In this document: positions 1-6,315 of the stretch, in pieces
Layout: each line of letters opens with the position of its first letter
Numbering within the stretch: the stretch's first letter is position 1
Origin: CAZFLN01 sp964519905
Lineage (GTDB): Bacteria > Patescibacteriota > Microgenomatia > UBA1400 > UBA1396
NCBI GenBank assembly: GCA_964519905.1
Contig: CAZFLN010000017.1
Location: 1-15,885 of the forward strand
Reading direction: 5' to 3'
DNA: 15,885 nucleotides
Translations under genes and position numbers: made by a program
The notes under the pieces: generated by a model
What the model was told of the DNA's origin: nothing
Seen by the model: only the letters and a program-made list of their open reading frames with translations
Databases searched by the model: none

Positions 1-109
1 ACCGGGTGTGTACAACCTGAGTGTGATTGGCCCTTCTCGTCTTGACTACGCGTATGTGATTCCAATGCTGAAGTACTTCCGGGCACTTTTGCAGGAAATG
101 ATTGGGTAA
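1..109 (+). CDS. hrcA: HrcA heat-inducible repressor, C-terminal end only
   Basis: Only the last 35 residues are in the window, read in frame from base 2 and ending with TAA. The tail contains VIGPSRLDYAYVIPML, which fits the family's conserved C-terminal pattern of IGP(T/S)R(M/L)DY followed by a hydrophobic helix. HrcA is the repressor of class I heat-shock genes. It binds the CIRCE inverted repeat and depends on chaperonin for its active fold. Its position directly before grpE and dnaK is the classic hrcA-grpE-dnaK-dnaJ order. A CIRCE operator, if present, would lie upstream of hrcA and therefore outside the window; none is visible between hrcA and grpE. The call rests on a short fragment plus strong context. 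Confidence 0.85.
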   Translation, partial: PGVYNLSVIGPSRLDYAYVIPMLKYFRALLQEMIG

Positions 110-170
110 GGCCTTGCCTGACTCACTCCACAACACTCAAATCTGCCCACCACAACTACAGAAGAAACAA

Positions 171-182
171 CAAGGAAACTTG
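171..182 (+). promoter_or_regulatory. Possible small hairpin masking the grpE ribosome-binding site
   Basis: CAAG (171-174), GAAA (175-178) and CTTG (179-182) can form a 4-bp stem capped by a GNRA tetraloop. The AAGGA ribosome site lies within its left arm and loop. This is seen directly in the bases. A thermosensor-like role at a heat-shock gene is inference, and a 4-bp stem is marginal. Confidence 0.3.
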
Positions 183-184
183 GT

Positions 185-667
185 ATGAACGCAAAAAAGA
201 AAGAAGTCTTGCCAGAAATCGAGACGTTGCAACAAGAACTGACCGCTGCCCAAGAGGCACATAAGCGCGCTCTTGCGGATTATAAAAATTTGGAGTTTCG
301 CGTCTCGCAAGAGCGCGCCCAAATCCGCAAAATTGCCAGTGCCGAAGTCTTACAAGACTTGTTGCCAACCCTGGATCATCTCGAAATGGCTCTCCAGCAT
401 TTTGCGGATCCATCTTTGCAGATGATCGCAAATCAGCTGAAAGCCACTTTGGAGCAGCACGGACTAAAGCGAATTGTTACCGTTGGTCAGCCTTTTTCCG
501 CGGAAACTATGGAAGCCGTGGACGTAATCGCCGGGCCAAAGGACCAAGTGGTGCGTGAGCAACGAGCTGGCTATACGTTGTTTGAGACGGTGGTTCGCCA
601 CGCGCACGTCGTGGTTGGCAACGGAGAAGCCGAAAACACAAAAGAATCAGAACAGACATCCAAATAA
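185..667 (+). CDS. grpE: GrpE nucleotide exchange factor for DnaK
   Basis: This 160-residue protein is the nucleotide exchange factor that releases ADP from DnaK. An N-terminal charged helix (about residues 5-50, coiled-coil-like, including LADYKNLEFRVSQER) matches the long GrpE dimer helix. It is followed by DLLPTLDHLEMAL (about 58-70), the family's LLPVLDNLERAL-type segment. The C-terminal beta domain carries QPFSAETMEAVDV and GYTLFETVVRHAHVVV, matching the usual PF.P..MEAV and GY.L....LRPA.V.V patterns. The N-terminal extension before the helix is very short compared with E. coli GrpE (about 197 residues). The ATG at 185 is supported by AAGGA at 172-176, eight bases upstream. The stop codon overlaps the dnaK ribosome site, so the two are probably translationally coupled. 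Confidence 0.95.
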   Translation: MNAKKKEVLPEIETLQQELTAAQEAHKRALADYKNLEFRVSQERAQIRKIASAEVLQDLLPTLDHLEMALQHFADPSLQMIANQLKATLEQHGLKRIVTVGQPFSAETMEAVDVIAGPKDQVVREQRAGYTLFETVVRHAHVVVGNGEAENTKESEQTSK

Positions 668-672
668 GGAGG
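666..672 (+). promoter_or_regulatory. dnaK ribosome-binding site overlapping grpE stop
   Basis: AAGGAGG begins inside the TAA stop codon of grpE and lies four bases before the dnaK ATG at 677. It is the strongest Shine-Dalgarno sequence in the window and fixes the dnaK start. The overlap implies that terminating ribosomes can reinitiate on dnaK. Confidence 0.85.
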
Positions 673-676
673 ATAC

Positions 677-2572
677 ATGAGTAAAATTATCGGAATTGAC
701 CTTGGTACCACCAACTCCGCCATTGCTGTAATGCAGGGTGGAAAGGCCGTTATTATCCCAACGGCAGAGGGGCGTAATACTTTCCCTTCTATCGTTGAGC
801 CAGTGAAAAACCTGGTTGGTGATGCGGCCAAGCGTCAGATGATCTTGAACCCGACCACCACGGTTGAGGTGGCTAAGCGTTTGATGGGACGTCGTTTTGA
901 TGACGCTGAGACCAAGAAAACGCAAGAGCACGTGGCGTTTAGTATTAAGAAGGGCAAGGACGACACAGCCATTATCGAAGTCGATGGCAAGGACTACACT
1001 CCTCAAGAAATTTCTGCCAAGATTTTGCAGAAAGCCAAAGCTGACGCTGAAGCATTTTTGGGTGAAACCGTCACTCGTGCGGTCATTACCGTCCCAGCCT
1101 ATTTTGATGACTCACAGCGCCAAGCTACGAAGCAGGCTGGAGAAATTGCTGGTCTGACTGTTGAGCGTATCGTGAACGAGCCAACCGCCGCCTCTTTGGC
1201 GTATGGTTTGGACAAGAAAACAAATGAACTCATTGCCGTCTACGACCTCGGTGGAGGAACCTTCGATATTTCTATTCTGGAAATCGGTGATGGCGTATTC
1301 GAAGTTAAAGCTACCAACGGCGACACGTTCTTAGGTGGAAATGACTTCGACGGTCGAGTCATCGACTGGATCATTGCCGAGTTCAAAAAAGAAAATGGCA
1401 TTGATTTGTCGAAGGACAAGCAGGCACTCCAGCGCATCCGCGACGCCGCCGAAAAAGCCAAAATCGAGCTGTCCACTGCTGTGGAAACCGAGATCAATCA
1501 GCCATTCATTACTCAAGGCGAGAATGGCCCACTGCACCTGATGCTCAAGTTGACTCGTGCCAAGCTCGAAGAATTGGTCGGTGATCTCATCACCAACTCC
1601 TTCAAGCCAGTCGCGCAGGCTCTCAAAGATGCCGGAGTAAAAGCCAGTGACATCAATGAAGTCGTGATGGTCGGTGGTATGACTCGCATGCCAAAGGTGA
1701 TTGAAGAAGTGGAAAAATTCTTCGGCAAGAAACCAAACAAATCAGTGAATCCAGACGAAGTGGTTGCCCTTGGAGCGGCTATTCAAGCTGGTGTGATTGC
1801 TGGTGACGTGCAGGACATTGTTCTGCTTGATGTCACTCCGCTCACACTGGGACTGGAAACTCTGGGCGGTATTCGCACTCCGTTGATTGAGCGCAACACC
1901 ACAGTTCCAACCAGTAAGTCTCAGGTCTTCTCTACGGCTGCTGACAACCAAATGCAGGTGGAAATCCATGTGTTGCAAGGTGAGCGCGAAATGGCGGCTG
2001 ACAACAAGTCTCTGGGTCGCTTTATCCTCGATGGTATTCCACCAGCTCCACGCGGTGTGCCTCAGATCGAAGTAAAGTTTGACATTGACTCCAACGGCAT
2101 TTTGCATGTTTCGGCTAAGGACAAGAACTCTGGCAAGGAAACGAATATCACGATTCAAAATGCCACGAACTTGTCAGAAGAAGAAGTCGAGAAAATGCGT
2201 TCCGAAGCGGAAAAGCACGCGGCTGACGACAAAGCCAAGCGTGAACTCGCCGAGGCTCGAAACCAGGCTCAAGGCGTCGCAACCGAGATTCGGAAGCAGG
2301 TCAAGGACGCAGGTGACAAGCTGCCAGAAGAAGACCGCAAGAAGATCGAGGAAGCCGCTACCAAGCTCGAAGAGCTGGCGAACTCGGACTCTGCAACCAA
2401 AGAACAGCTCGATGCTGCCACACAAGAAACCTTTACCGCTGCTCAGAAGTTGGGTGAGATTGCTCAACAACCAGCTGCTGAGGCTGCCGCAGACGGTGAC
2501 ACCAAGAAGTCAGAAGACAAAAAGTCAGACGATGACAAAGGTGCTGCCGAAGACGGCGAGGTGATTTCCTAA
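677..2572 (+). CDS. dnaK: Chaperone protein DnaK (Hsp70)
   Basis: This is a full-length 631-residue Hsp70, an ATP-driven chaperone that binds exposed hydrophobic peptides with DnaJ and GrpE as partners. The nucleotide-binding domain begins with the phosphate-1 motif GIDLGTTNSA (residues 6-15), and the phosphate-2 loop DLGGGTFDIS lies near residue 190. The interdomain linker LLDVTPLTLGLETLGG lies near residues 383-398. The substrate-binding domain includes GIPPAPRGVPQIEV and FDIDSNGILHVSAKD. The helical lid follows from about residue 500. The disordered tail is rich in Ala, Asp and Lys and ends EDGEVIS rather than in a clear EEV(D/K). Two small departures from the commonest sequences are EGRNTFPSIV at the N-terminus (family: EG.RTTPS) and LGGNDFD in place of LGGEDFD. 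Length and order match the family. Confidence 0.98.
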   Translation: MSKIIGIDLGTTNSAIAVMQGGKAVIIPTAEGRNTFPSIVEPVKNLVGDAAKRQMILNPTTTVEVAKRLMGRRFDDAETKKTQEHVAFSIKKGKDDTAIIEVDGKDYTPQEISAKILQKAKADAEAFLGETVTRAVITVPAYFDDSQRQATKQAGEIAGLTVERIVNEPTAASLAYGLDKKTNELIAVYDLGGGTFDISILEIGDGVFEVKATNGDTFLGGNDFDGRVIDWIIAEFKKENGIDLSKDKQALQRIRDAAEKAKIELSTAVETEINQPFITQGENGPLHLMLKLTRAKLEELVGDLITNSFKPVAQALKDAGVKASDINEVVMVGGMTRMPKVIEEVEKFFGKKPNKSVNPDEVVALGAAIQAGVIAGDVQDIVLLDVTPLTLGLETLGGIRTPLIERNTTVPTSKSQVFSTAADNQMQVEIHVLQGEREMAADNKSLGRFILDGIPPAPRGVPQIEVKFDIDSNGILHVSAKDKNSGKETNITIQNATNLSEEEVEKMRSEAEKHAADDKAKRELAEARNQAQGVATEIRKQVKDAGDKLPEEDRKKIEEAATKLEELANSDSATKEQLDAATQETFTAAQKLGEIAQQPAAEAAADGDTKKSEDKKSDDDKGAAEDGEVIS

Positions 2573-2600
2573 AATTAATAGGAAGCACGATTGGAAACAC

Positions 2601-2876
2601 ATGCCAAAAGGTGAAAAAGATCCGCGAAATATTTGTCCCTACCATGACAAACGAAAAGGGTGTGAAGTTCGTGGCAAGAATCAGTCATGTCTTACAGAGG
2701 AAGAATTGATTGATCGCACCGCTGCAGCATTGCAGCGGCGCGATCAACAAGTGAATGTCTGCGCAGCACGTGTAACTGGTTCTGATGGTCGTGATTTCAG
2801 ACAGCATTTGAGAGAACTTGAAGGCTACGAAACTTCTACAGGGTTTATTGTGAAAAGGCGTCCAAAAAATCGGTAA
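2601..2876 (+). CDS. Small Cys/His protein of unknown function between dnaK and dnaJ
   Basis: I do not recognise this 91-residue protein. Residues 12-30 carry C12-x2-H15-x5-C21-x8-C30 (NICPYHDKRKGC onward), which could bind zinc; a further Cys is at position 54. The rest is charged and probably helical, with a basic C-terminus (FIVKRRPKNR). No signal peptide or membrane segment is visible. It starts 28 bases after dnaK. A weak GGAA at 2593-2596 lies four bases before the ATG. Nothing else competes for the strand here, and the frame stays open across 276 bases, so it is probably real. Its middle codons (residues about 37-49) form one large inverted repeat, listed separately. The neighbours suggest a heat-shock or DnaK-linked role, which is inference only. 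Confidence 0.6.
   Translation: MPKGEKDPRNICPYHDKRKGCEVRGKNQSCLTEEELIDRTAAALQRRDQQVNVCAARVTGSDGRDFRQHLRELEGYETSTGFIVKRRPKNR
2710..2747 (+). repeat. Near-perfect 17-position inverted repeat inside the small gene
   Basis: TTGATCGC (2710-2717) pairs with GCGATCAA (2740-2747). CCGCTGCA (2719-2726) pairs with TGCAGCGG (2731-2738). One A/C mismatch (2718/2739) separates the two 8-bp blocks and the loop is GCAT (2727-2730). That gives 16 Watson-Crick pairs out of 17 positions. No T-run follows, so it is not a standard intrinsic terminator. It could be an mRNA processing or stability hairpin between dnaK and dnaJ, a dyad for a DNA-binding protein, or the trace of a small palindromic repeat element. 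Confidence 0.8.
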
Positions 2877-2895
2877 ATTTTCTATAAAAAATAAG

Positions 2896-2901
2896 TACAA
2901 T
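2896..2901 (+). promoter_or_regulatory. -10 box of a leaderless dnaJ promoter (candidate)
   Basis: TACAAT lies seven bases before the dnaJ ATG at 2909, so transcription starting at the usual distance would begin at or next to the A of ATG. No Shine-Dalgarno sequence precedes this ATG. The -35 region (around 2873-2878) is poor. An AT-rich TATAAA at 2883-2888 is an alternative -10. Confidence 0.45.
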
Positions 2902-2908
2902 CACCCAC

Positions 2909-3766
2909 ATGCCTACTCAACGAGACTACTACGAAATTCTGGGAGTTCCCAAATCTGCTACTGCGACCGAGATCAAAAAAGCGTATCGAAAGATGGCGCT
3001 GGAGTTTCATCCGGATAAAAATAAGGCCGCCGACGCTGAGGAAAAGTTCAAAGAGATTAACCAAGCGTACGAAATTCTCAGCGATGAGCAAAAGCGGAAG
3101 AGTTACGACCAGTTTGGTCACGCTGCCTTTGATCCGGCATCCGGCATGGGTGGAAACCCAGTTGCTGGTGGCTTTCGCCAAGGTGGTCCGTTTACGTATA
3201 CGTACAGCGGTGGAGGCAATCCGTTCGAAGGCATGGACGGATTTTCTGATCCATTTGAAATTTTTGAGCAGTTTTTCGGTGGTGGTTTCGCTGGCGCTCG
3301 TGGGCCACGCAAGCCTCGATACACTCTGCGAGTTGAGTTTATGGACGCAGTAAATGGCGTCACCAAAGAAGTCGAGATTGAAGGAAAGCAGCGTACACTC
3401 AAAATTCCACCTGGAGTCGATGACGGGACACGCATTCGCTACGACGATTTTGACATTACGATTGATGTGCTGCCGCACGATCGCTTCAAGCGCGACGGAA
3501 ACGACGTATTTGTTGATCAAAATATCGACTTTGCTACCGCTACTCTTGGCGGCGAAACCACGGTTCAAACGTTGCAGGGAGAGCTAAAGCTCAAGGTTCG
3601 AGCTGGAACCGCCAGTCATACACTGGTGCGTTTACGCGGTGAGGGTGTGCCAGTGCTGCAAGGTCGCGGTCGAGGTGACATGTATGTCCGATTGATCGTA
3701 GAAGTTCCTGCTAAGCAGACACGCGAACAGCGACGACTGCTTGAACAGTGGCGCAAGCTGGCATAG
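2909..3766 (+). CDS. dnaJ: Class B DnaJ-type co-chaperone (no zinc finger)
   Basis: This 285-residue J-domain protein should stimulate the ATPase of the DnaK encoded upstream and deliver substrates to it. The J domain spans about residues 5-70 (RDYYEILGVPKSATATEIKK), with the catalytic HPD at residues 34-36. A Gly/Phe-rich linker spans about 74-130 (including FGGGFAGARG). The C-terminal beta domains span about 135-285 and include the expected LKIPPGVDDGTRIR and RFKRDGNDVF segments. There are no Cys residues, so the four CxxCxGxG repeats of class A DnaJ are absent. This makes it CbpA-like (class B), shorter than E. coli DnaJ (376 residues). It has no Shine-Dalgarno sequence, and its probable promoter lies directly upstream. 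It ends in TAG, which overlaps the ribosome site of the next gene. Confidence 0.93.
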   Translation: MPTQRDYYEILGVPKSATATEIKKAYRKMALEFHPDKNKAADAEEKFKEINQAYEILSDEQKRKSYDQFGHAAFDPASGMGGNPVAGGFRQGGPFTYTYSGGGNPFEGMDGFSDPFEIFEQFFGGGFAGARGPRKPRYTLRVEFMDAVNGVTKEVEIEGKQRTLKIPPGVDDGTRIRYDDFDITIDVLPHDRFKRDGNDVFVDQNIDFATATLGGETTVQTLQGELKLKVRAGTASHTLVRLRGEGVPVLQGRGRGDMYVRLIVEVPAKQTREQRRLLEQWRKLA

Positions 3767-3775
3767 GATACGGGT

Positions 3776-4918
3776 ATGAAAACCTGGATTTTGAGCTGGT
3801 TATTGTTAGCTGCCACCGTTATTGCTTGTACCCTTTTCTTTGTTCGCCCGGTTGGTGCTCAGGGGAGTGTTGATTCTTCACAATCAGAAAGTGTTCAAGA
3901 TTTTTCGTCAGTTACTCCACAGCTTATTCAGACGAATTCCTGGGAAGTGGGAGAGACTCTTTTGTCGCCAGTGTTTGCATTGGCTGGTCAAGTTCGACAA
4001 ACTCAACAGGGTGTTTTTAGTCAAGATGTCGTAGTGCTTTCTGGCAGTACGGTTCTCTCTGGAGTTGTTGAGCAAGATGTCTATGTGGCTGGAGGAACAG
4101 TCATAATTGAAGGGGAAGTTCGGGGCAATGTTATTGCTGCTGCGGGAGAAATCTCGATTCAGCAAGGAGCGACAGTCAGTGGTTCCTTAATAGCCGCTAC
4201 TCAACGACTCAATATTTCTGGTGTAGTGCAGCAAGACGTTCAAGTTTGGGCACAAGAGGTGATAATTTCAGGTACGGTACTTCAACAGGCGAAGGTTGAG
4301 GCTCAGCGCTTACGGTTAGAAGATACTGCAGAAATTGGCTCGTTAGCTGGAACAGTGCAAGAATTCGTAGCTTCCGAAAACGTGCAAGTTTCGTCTGAAA
4401 ATCTTGTTATTTCTCCACGCAAGCTGTCCGAATCAAGCACTTCTTGGGCGATTGTTTTGATGAGAGCGGTACAGGGTGGAGTTCTGGTCGCAGGCATATG
4501 GTTGTTGACGCTGCCACTCTGGAAACGTGCTCCAAATTTCTTACAGCAAAATCTCGGAGCTGTTGCCGCCTGGGGATTCACGGTGGGATTGTTATTCCCC
4601 ATCGCCATACTCCTGCTGCTCGCAACGGGATTAGGCGTACTGCTCGCATTTACTGCGAGCCTGATATTCATCTGGATTCTCTGGCTCGGGTGGAGTGTCG
4701 TTGCTGTGACTTTCGCTCTGTTTTTAGCAGAAAAATATGCTCAGTTTCCTCGAATTATCATCGTTTCTCTCGTTGGCGCGGGATGGGCATTACTGCTCAT
4801 GCTGCCGGTGGTTGGTTTGTTTGTACGGGTGTTTTCAGGACTGATAGGTCTTGGGATGATCTGCGTTTGGCTGTGGCAGTCTCAGAAGACTGAACAAAAG
4901 ACCAAAAAAGCTGTCTAG
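3776..4918 (+). CDS. Membrane-anchored bactofilin-like (polymer-forming) protein
   Basis: This 380-residue protein has a Sec-type signal or N-terminal anchor (residues 1-29, cleavage possibly after VGA). A beta-helix-like region at about 75-200 is made of short hydrophobic/glycine repeats (VVVLSGSTVLSGVVEQDVYV, VIIEGEVRGNVIAAAGEISI), typical of the bactofilin/polymer-forming family. About four or five membrane helices follow at roughly 224-248, 261-287, 289-317, 326-350 and 352-367. A short basic tail (KTEQKTKKAV) would lie in the cytoplasm. Classical bactofilins are small cytosolic filament proteins; here the beta-helix should face outward, so a cell-envelope scaffold role is likely but inferred. 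AGGA at 3765-3768 overlaps the dnaJ stop codon and supports the ATG at 3776, indicating translational coupling to dnaJ. No specific gene name can be assigned. Confidence 0.8.
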   Translation: MKTWILSWLLLAATVIACTLFFVRPVGAQGSVDSSQSESVQDFSSVTPQLIQTNSWEVGETLLSPVFALAGQVRQTQQGVFSQDVVVLSGSTVLSGVVEQDVYVAGGTVIIEGEVRGNVIAAAGEISIQQGATVSGSLIAATQRLNISGVVQQDVQVWAQEVIISGTVLQQAKVEAQRLRLEDTAEIGSLAGTVQEFVASENVQVSSENLVISPRKLSESSTSWAIVLMRAVQGGVLVAGIWLLTLPLWKRAPNFLQQNLGAVAAWGFTVGLLFPIAILLLLATGLGVLLAFTASLIFIWILWLGWSVVAVTFALFLAEKYAQFPRIIIVSLVGAGWALLLMLPVVGLFVRVFSGLIGLGMICVWLWQSQKTEQKTKKAV

Positions 4919-4930
4919 ACTCCTGAATAT

Positions 4931-4958
4931 TTGATTGCTCGGCATTTTACGCTATAAT
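4931..4958 (+). promoter_or_regulatory. Promoter of the nusA-infB transcription unit
   Basis: A -35 TTGATT (4931-4936, four of six matches to consensus) and a perfect -10 TATAAT (4953-4958) are 16 bases apart. Transcription would start around 4965-4967, leaving a leader of roughly 90 bases before the nusA ATG. Confidence 0.75.
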
Positions 4959-4983
4959 ACGGGCTAGTACTCGAATCCAGACG

Positions 4984-5008
4984 AGGTGGGCCAGACCCAC
5001 CTTTTTTT
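4984..5008 (+). terminator. Intrinsic terminator-like hairpin (attenuator) in the nusA leader
   Basis: AGGTGGG (4984-4990) and CCCACCT (4996-5002) form a 7-bp GC-rich stem with the loop CCAGA. The T-run covers 5002-5008, and its first T also closes the stem. It lies about 20 bases downstream of the predicted transcription start, so it would end most transcripts as an RNA of about 42 bases unless read through. It may also terminate transcripts arriving from the upstream gene. Confidence 0.75.
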
Positions 5009-5018
5009 ATAAAGACAC

Positions 5019-5035
5019 GTCCAGAGTAATCTGAC
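5019..5035 (+). promoter_or_regulatory. Bulged hairpin with GUAA tetraloop in the nusA leader
   Basis: GT (5019-5020), a bulged C (5021) and CAGA (5022-5025) pair with TCTGAC (5030-5035) around a GTAA loop (GNRA type). The hairpin lies 12 bases before the nusA Shine-Dalgarno sequence. It could be a protein-binding site or simply a leader structure. Confidence 0.4.
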
Positions 5036-5057
5036 ATACGAGAAAAGAAGGAGCGCC

Positions 5058-6281
5058 ATGTCGAATACAGTTGTGAAAAGTGGTTTCTTGGCCCTGTTGG
5101 AACAGGTGGCAAAAGAGCGAAACATTTCTGTGGATAAAGTGGTTGAATCAATCGAAATTGCGATTGAGGCAGCTTTGAGAAAAGATCGTCCAGAGTTATT
5201 CAGCGAGGAAGAAGAAGACGAATCGATCCGATTCGAAGTCAGTCTTGATCGTACAGAAGGCTCTGCTCGAATTTTCCGAATCGAAGACGACAAGCGCGAA
5301 GATGTCACCCCAGCTGGTTTTGGCCGCATTGCTTCTCAAACTGCAAAGAACGTGATTTTCCAGAAGGTTCGCGAGTTTGAGCGTGATGCCATGATCGAAG
5401 ACTTCACCGACCGCATGGGTACTATTGCCCAGGGAACCATTATGCGATACGACGGTCGCAACGCGATTGTTGATCTCGGTCGTGGTCAAGCGATTATGCC
5501 ACCAGAAGAGCAGATGCATGGTGAGTTCTATCGACCAAACTTGCGTTTGACGTTCCTGATCAAAGAAATTCGCGAAACCCCTCGAGGAAACCAAATTGTT
5601 GTCTCACGAGCTGATAAAGATCTGATACTCAAGCTTTTTGAGCGTGAAGTTCCAGAATTGTCCGCTGAAGCAGTGCAGGTAAAAGGACTGGCTCGCGAAG
5701 CAGGTATTCGTACGAAGATCGCTGTTTTCTCGGACCGACCAGGCGTAGATCCTGTTGGATCTTGTGTTGGACAGCGAGGTGTTCGCGTGCAAGAAGTTAT
5801 TCGCGAAGTAAACAATGAAAAAATTGATATTATTCCTTTTTCTACTGATATTAAGGCATATTTAGCAGCCGCTTTGGCTCCTGCTGAGTCTCTCGTGATT
5901 TCGGTTGATGAGAAGAATAAAACAGCTGTTATTACCGCTCCAGATGATCAGCTCCCGCTCGCTATTGGCCGAGGTGGACAGAATGTTCGCTTGGCTGCAA
6001 AGTTGACTGATTATCAAATTTCCATCCAATCTGCTGCTGGTGAACAGCAAGCCAGTGTTACCGGAAATGAAGAATACGAAATTGACCACCTGGAAGGTAT
6101 CACCCCAGAGTTGCGTACCAAGATGATTGAAAGTCGTTTGACCACCTACGAAGACATTCACCATCGTTGGGAAAATATCAACAAAACCGGTGGATACACA
6201 CCAGAACAGATGACAATCTTAGAGTCAGCTCGTAACGCGTTCGCCGAACGCTTGGCGAGTAGTGAATCTACTTTGGCCTAA
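5058..6281 (+). CDS. nusA: Transcription termination/antitermination factor NusA
   Basis: NusA (407 residues) binds RNA polymerase and nascent RNA and modulates pausing, termination and antitermination. The N-terminal polymerase-binding domain covers about 1-120 (VVESIEIAIEAALRKD). The S1 domain covers about 122-188 (GTIMRYDGRNAIVDLG, GNQIVVSRAD). KH1 carries DPVGSCVGQRGVRVQEV (231-247) followed by EKIDII. KH2 carries the GxxG loop IGRGGQNVRLAAKL (303-316). A short C-terminal helical domain of HhH type (about 337-400, LEGITPELRTKMIESRLTTY) replaces the two acidic repeats of the longer E. coli protein (495 residues). AAGGAG at 5048-5053 supports the ATG at 5058. rimP, which commonly precedes nusA, is absent here. 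Regulation by the leader hairpins upstream is plausible. Confidence 0.97.
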   Translation: MSNTVVKSGFLALLEQVAKERNISVDKVVESIEIAIEAALRKDRPELFSEEEEDESIRFEVSLDRTEGSARIFRIEDDKREDVTPAGFGRIASQTAKNVIFQKVREFERDAMIEDFTDRMGTIAQGTIMRYDGRNAIVDLGRGQAIMPPEEQMHGEFYRPNLRLTFLIKEIRETPRGNQIVVSRADKDLILKLFEREVPELSAEAVQVKGLAREAGIRTKIAVFSDRPGVDPVGSCVGQRGVRVQEVIREVNNEKIDIIPFSTDIKAYLAAALAPAESLVISVDEKNKTAVITAPDDQLPLAIGRGGQNVRLAAKLTDYQISIQSAAGEQQASVTGNEEYEIDHLEGITPELRTKMIESRLTTYEDIHHRWENINKTGGYTPEQMTILESARNAFAERLASSESTLA

Positions 6282-6315
6282 AGCCACAGATTGAAATTGG
6301 AACAAGGAGAGCACT

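Noticed and set aside
108..115. AAGGCCTT palindrome just after hrcA as a terminator
   Set aside because: Only eight bases, no loop and no T-run; it does not separate hrcA from grpE.
3812..3835. Possible lipobox (VIAC) in the bactofilin-like protein
   Set aside because: It sits within the hydrophobic core rather than at its end. A signal peptidase I type site after VGA further on fits better.
4642..4660. 7-bp inverted repeat GCTCGCA / TGCGAGC with a 5-base loop
   Set aside because: It lies inside the membrane-helix coding part of the bactofilin-like gene with no T-run and no partner copy noticed; short enough to be chance.
5008..5013. TATAAA after the terminator T-run as a second nusA promoter
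   Set aside because: No -35-like sequence lies 16-18 bases upstream (that place is the hairpin stem), and the upstream TATAAT promoter is far better.
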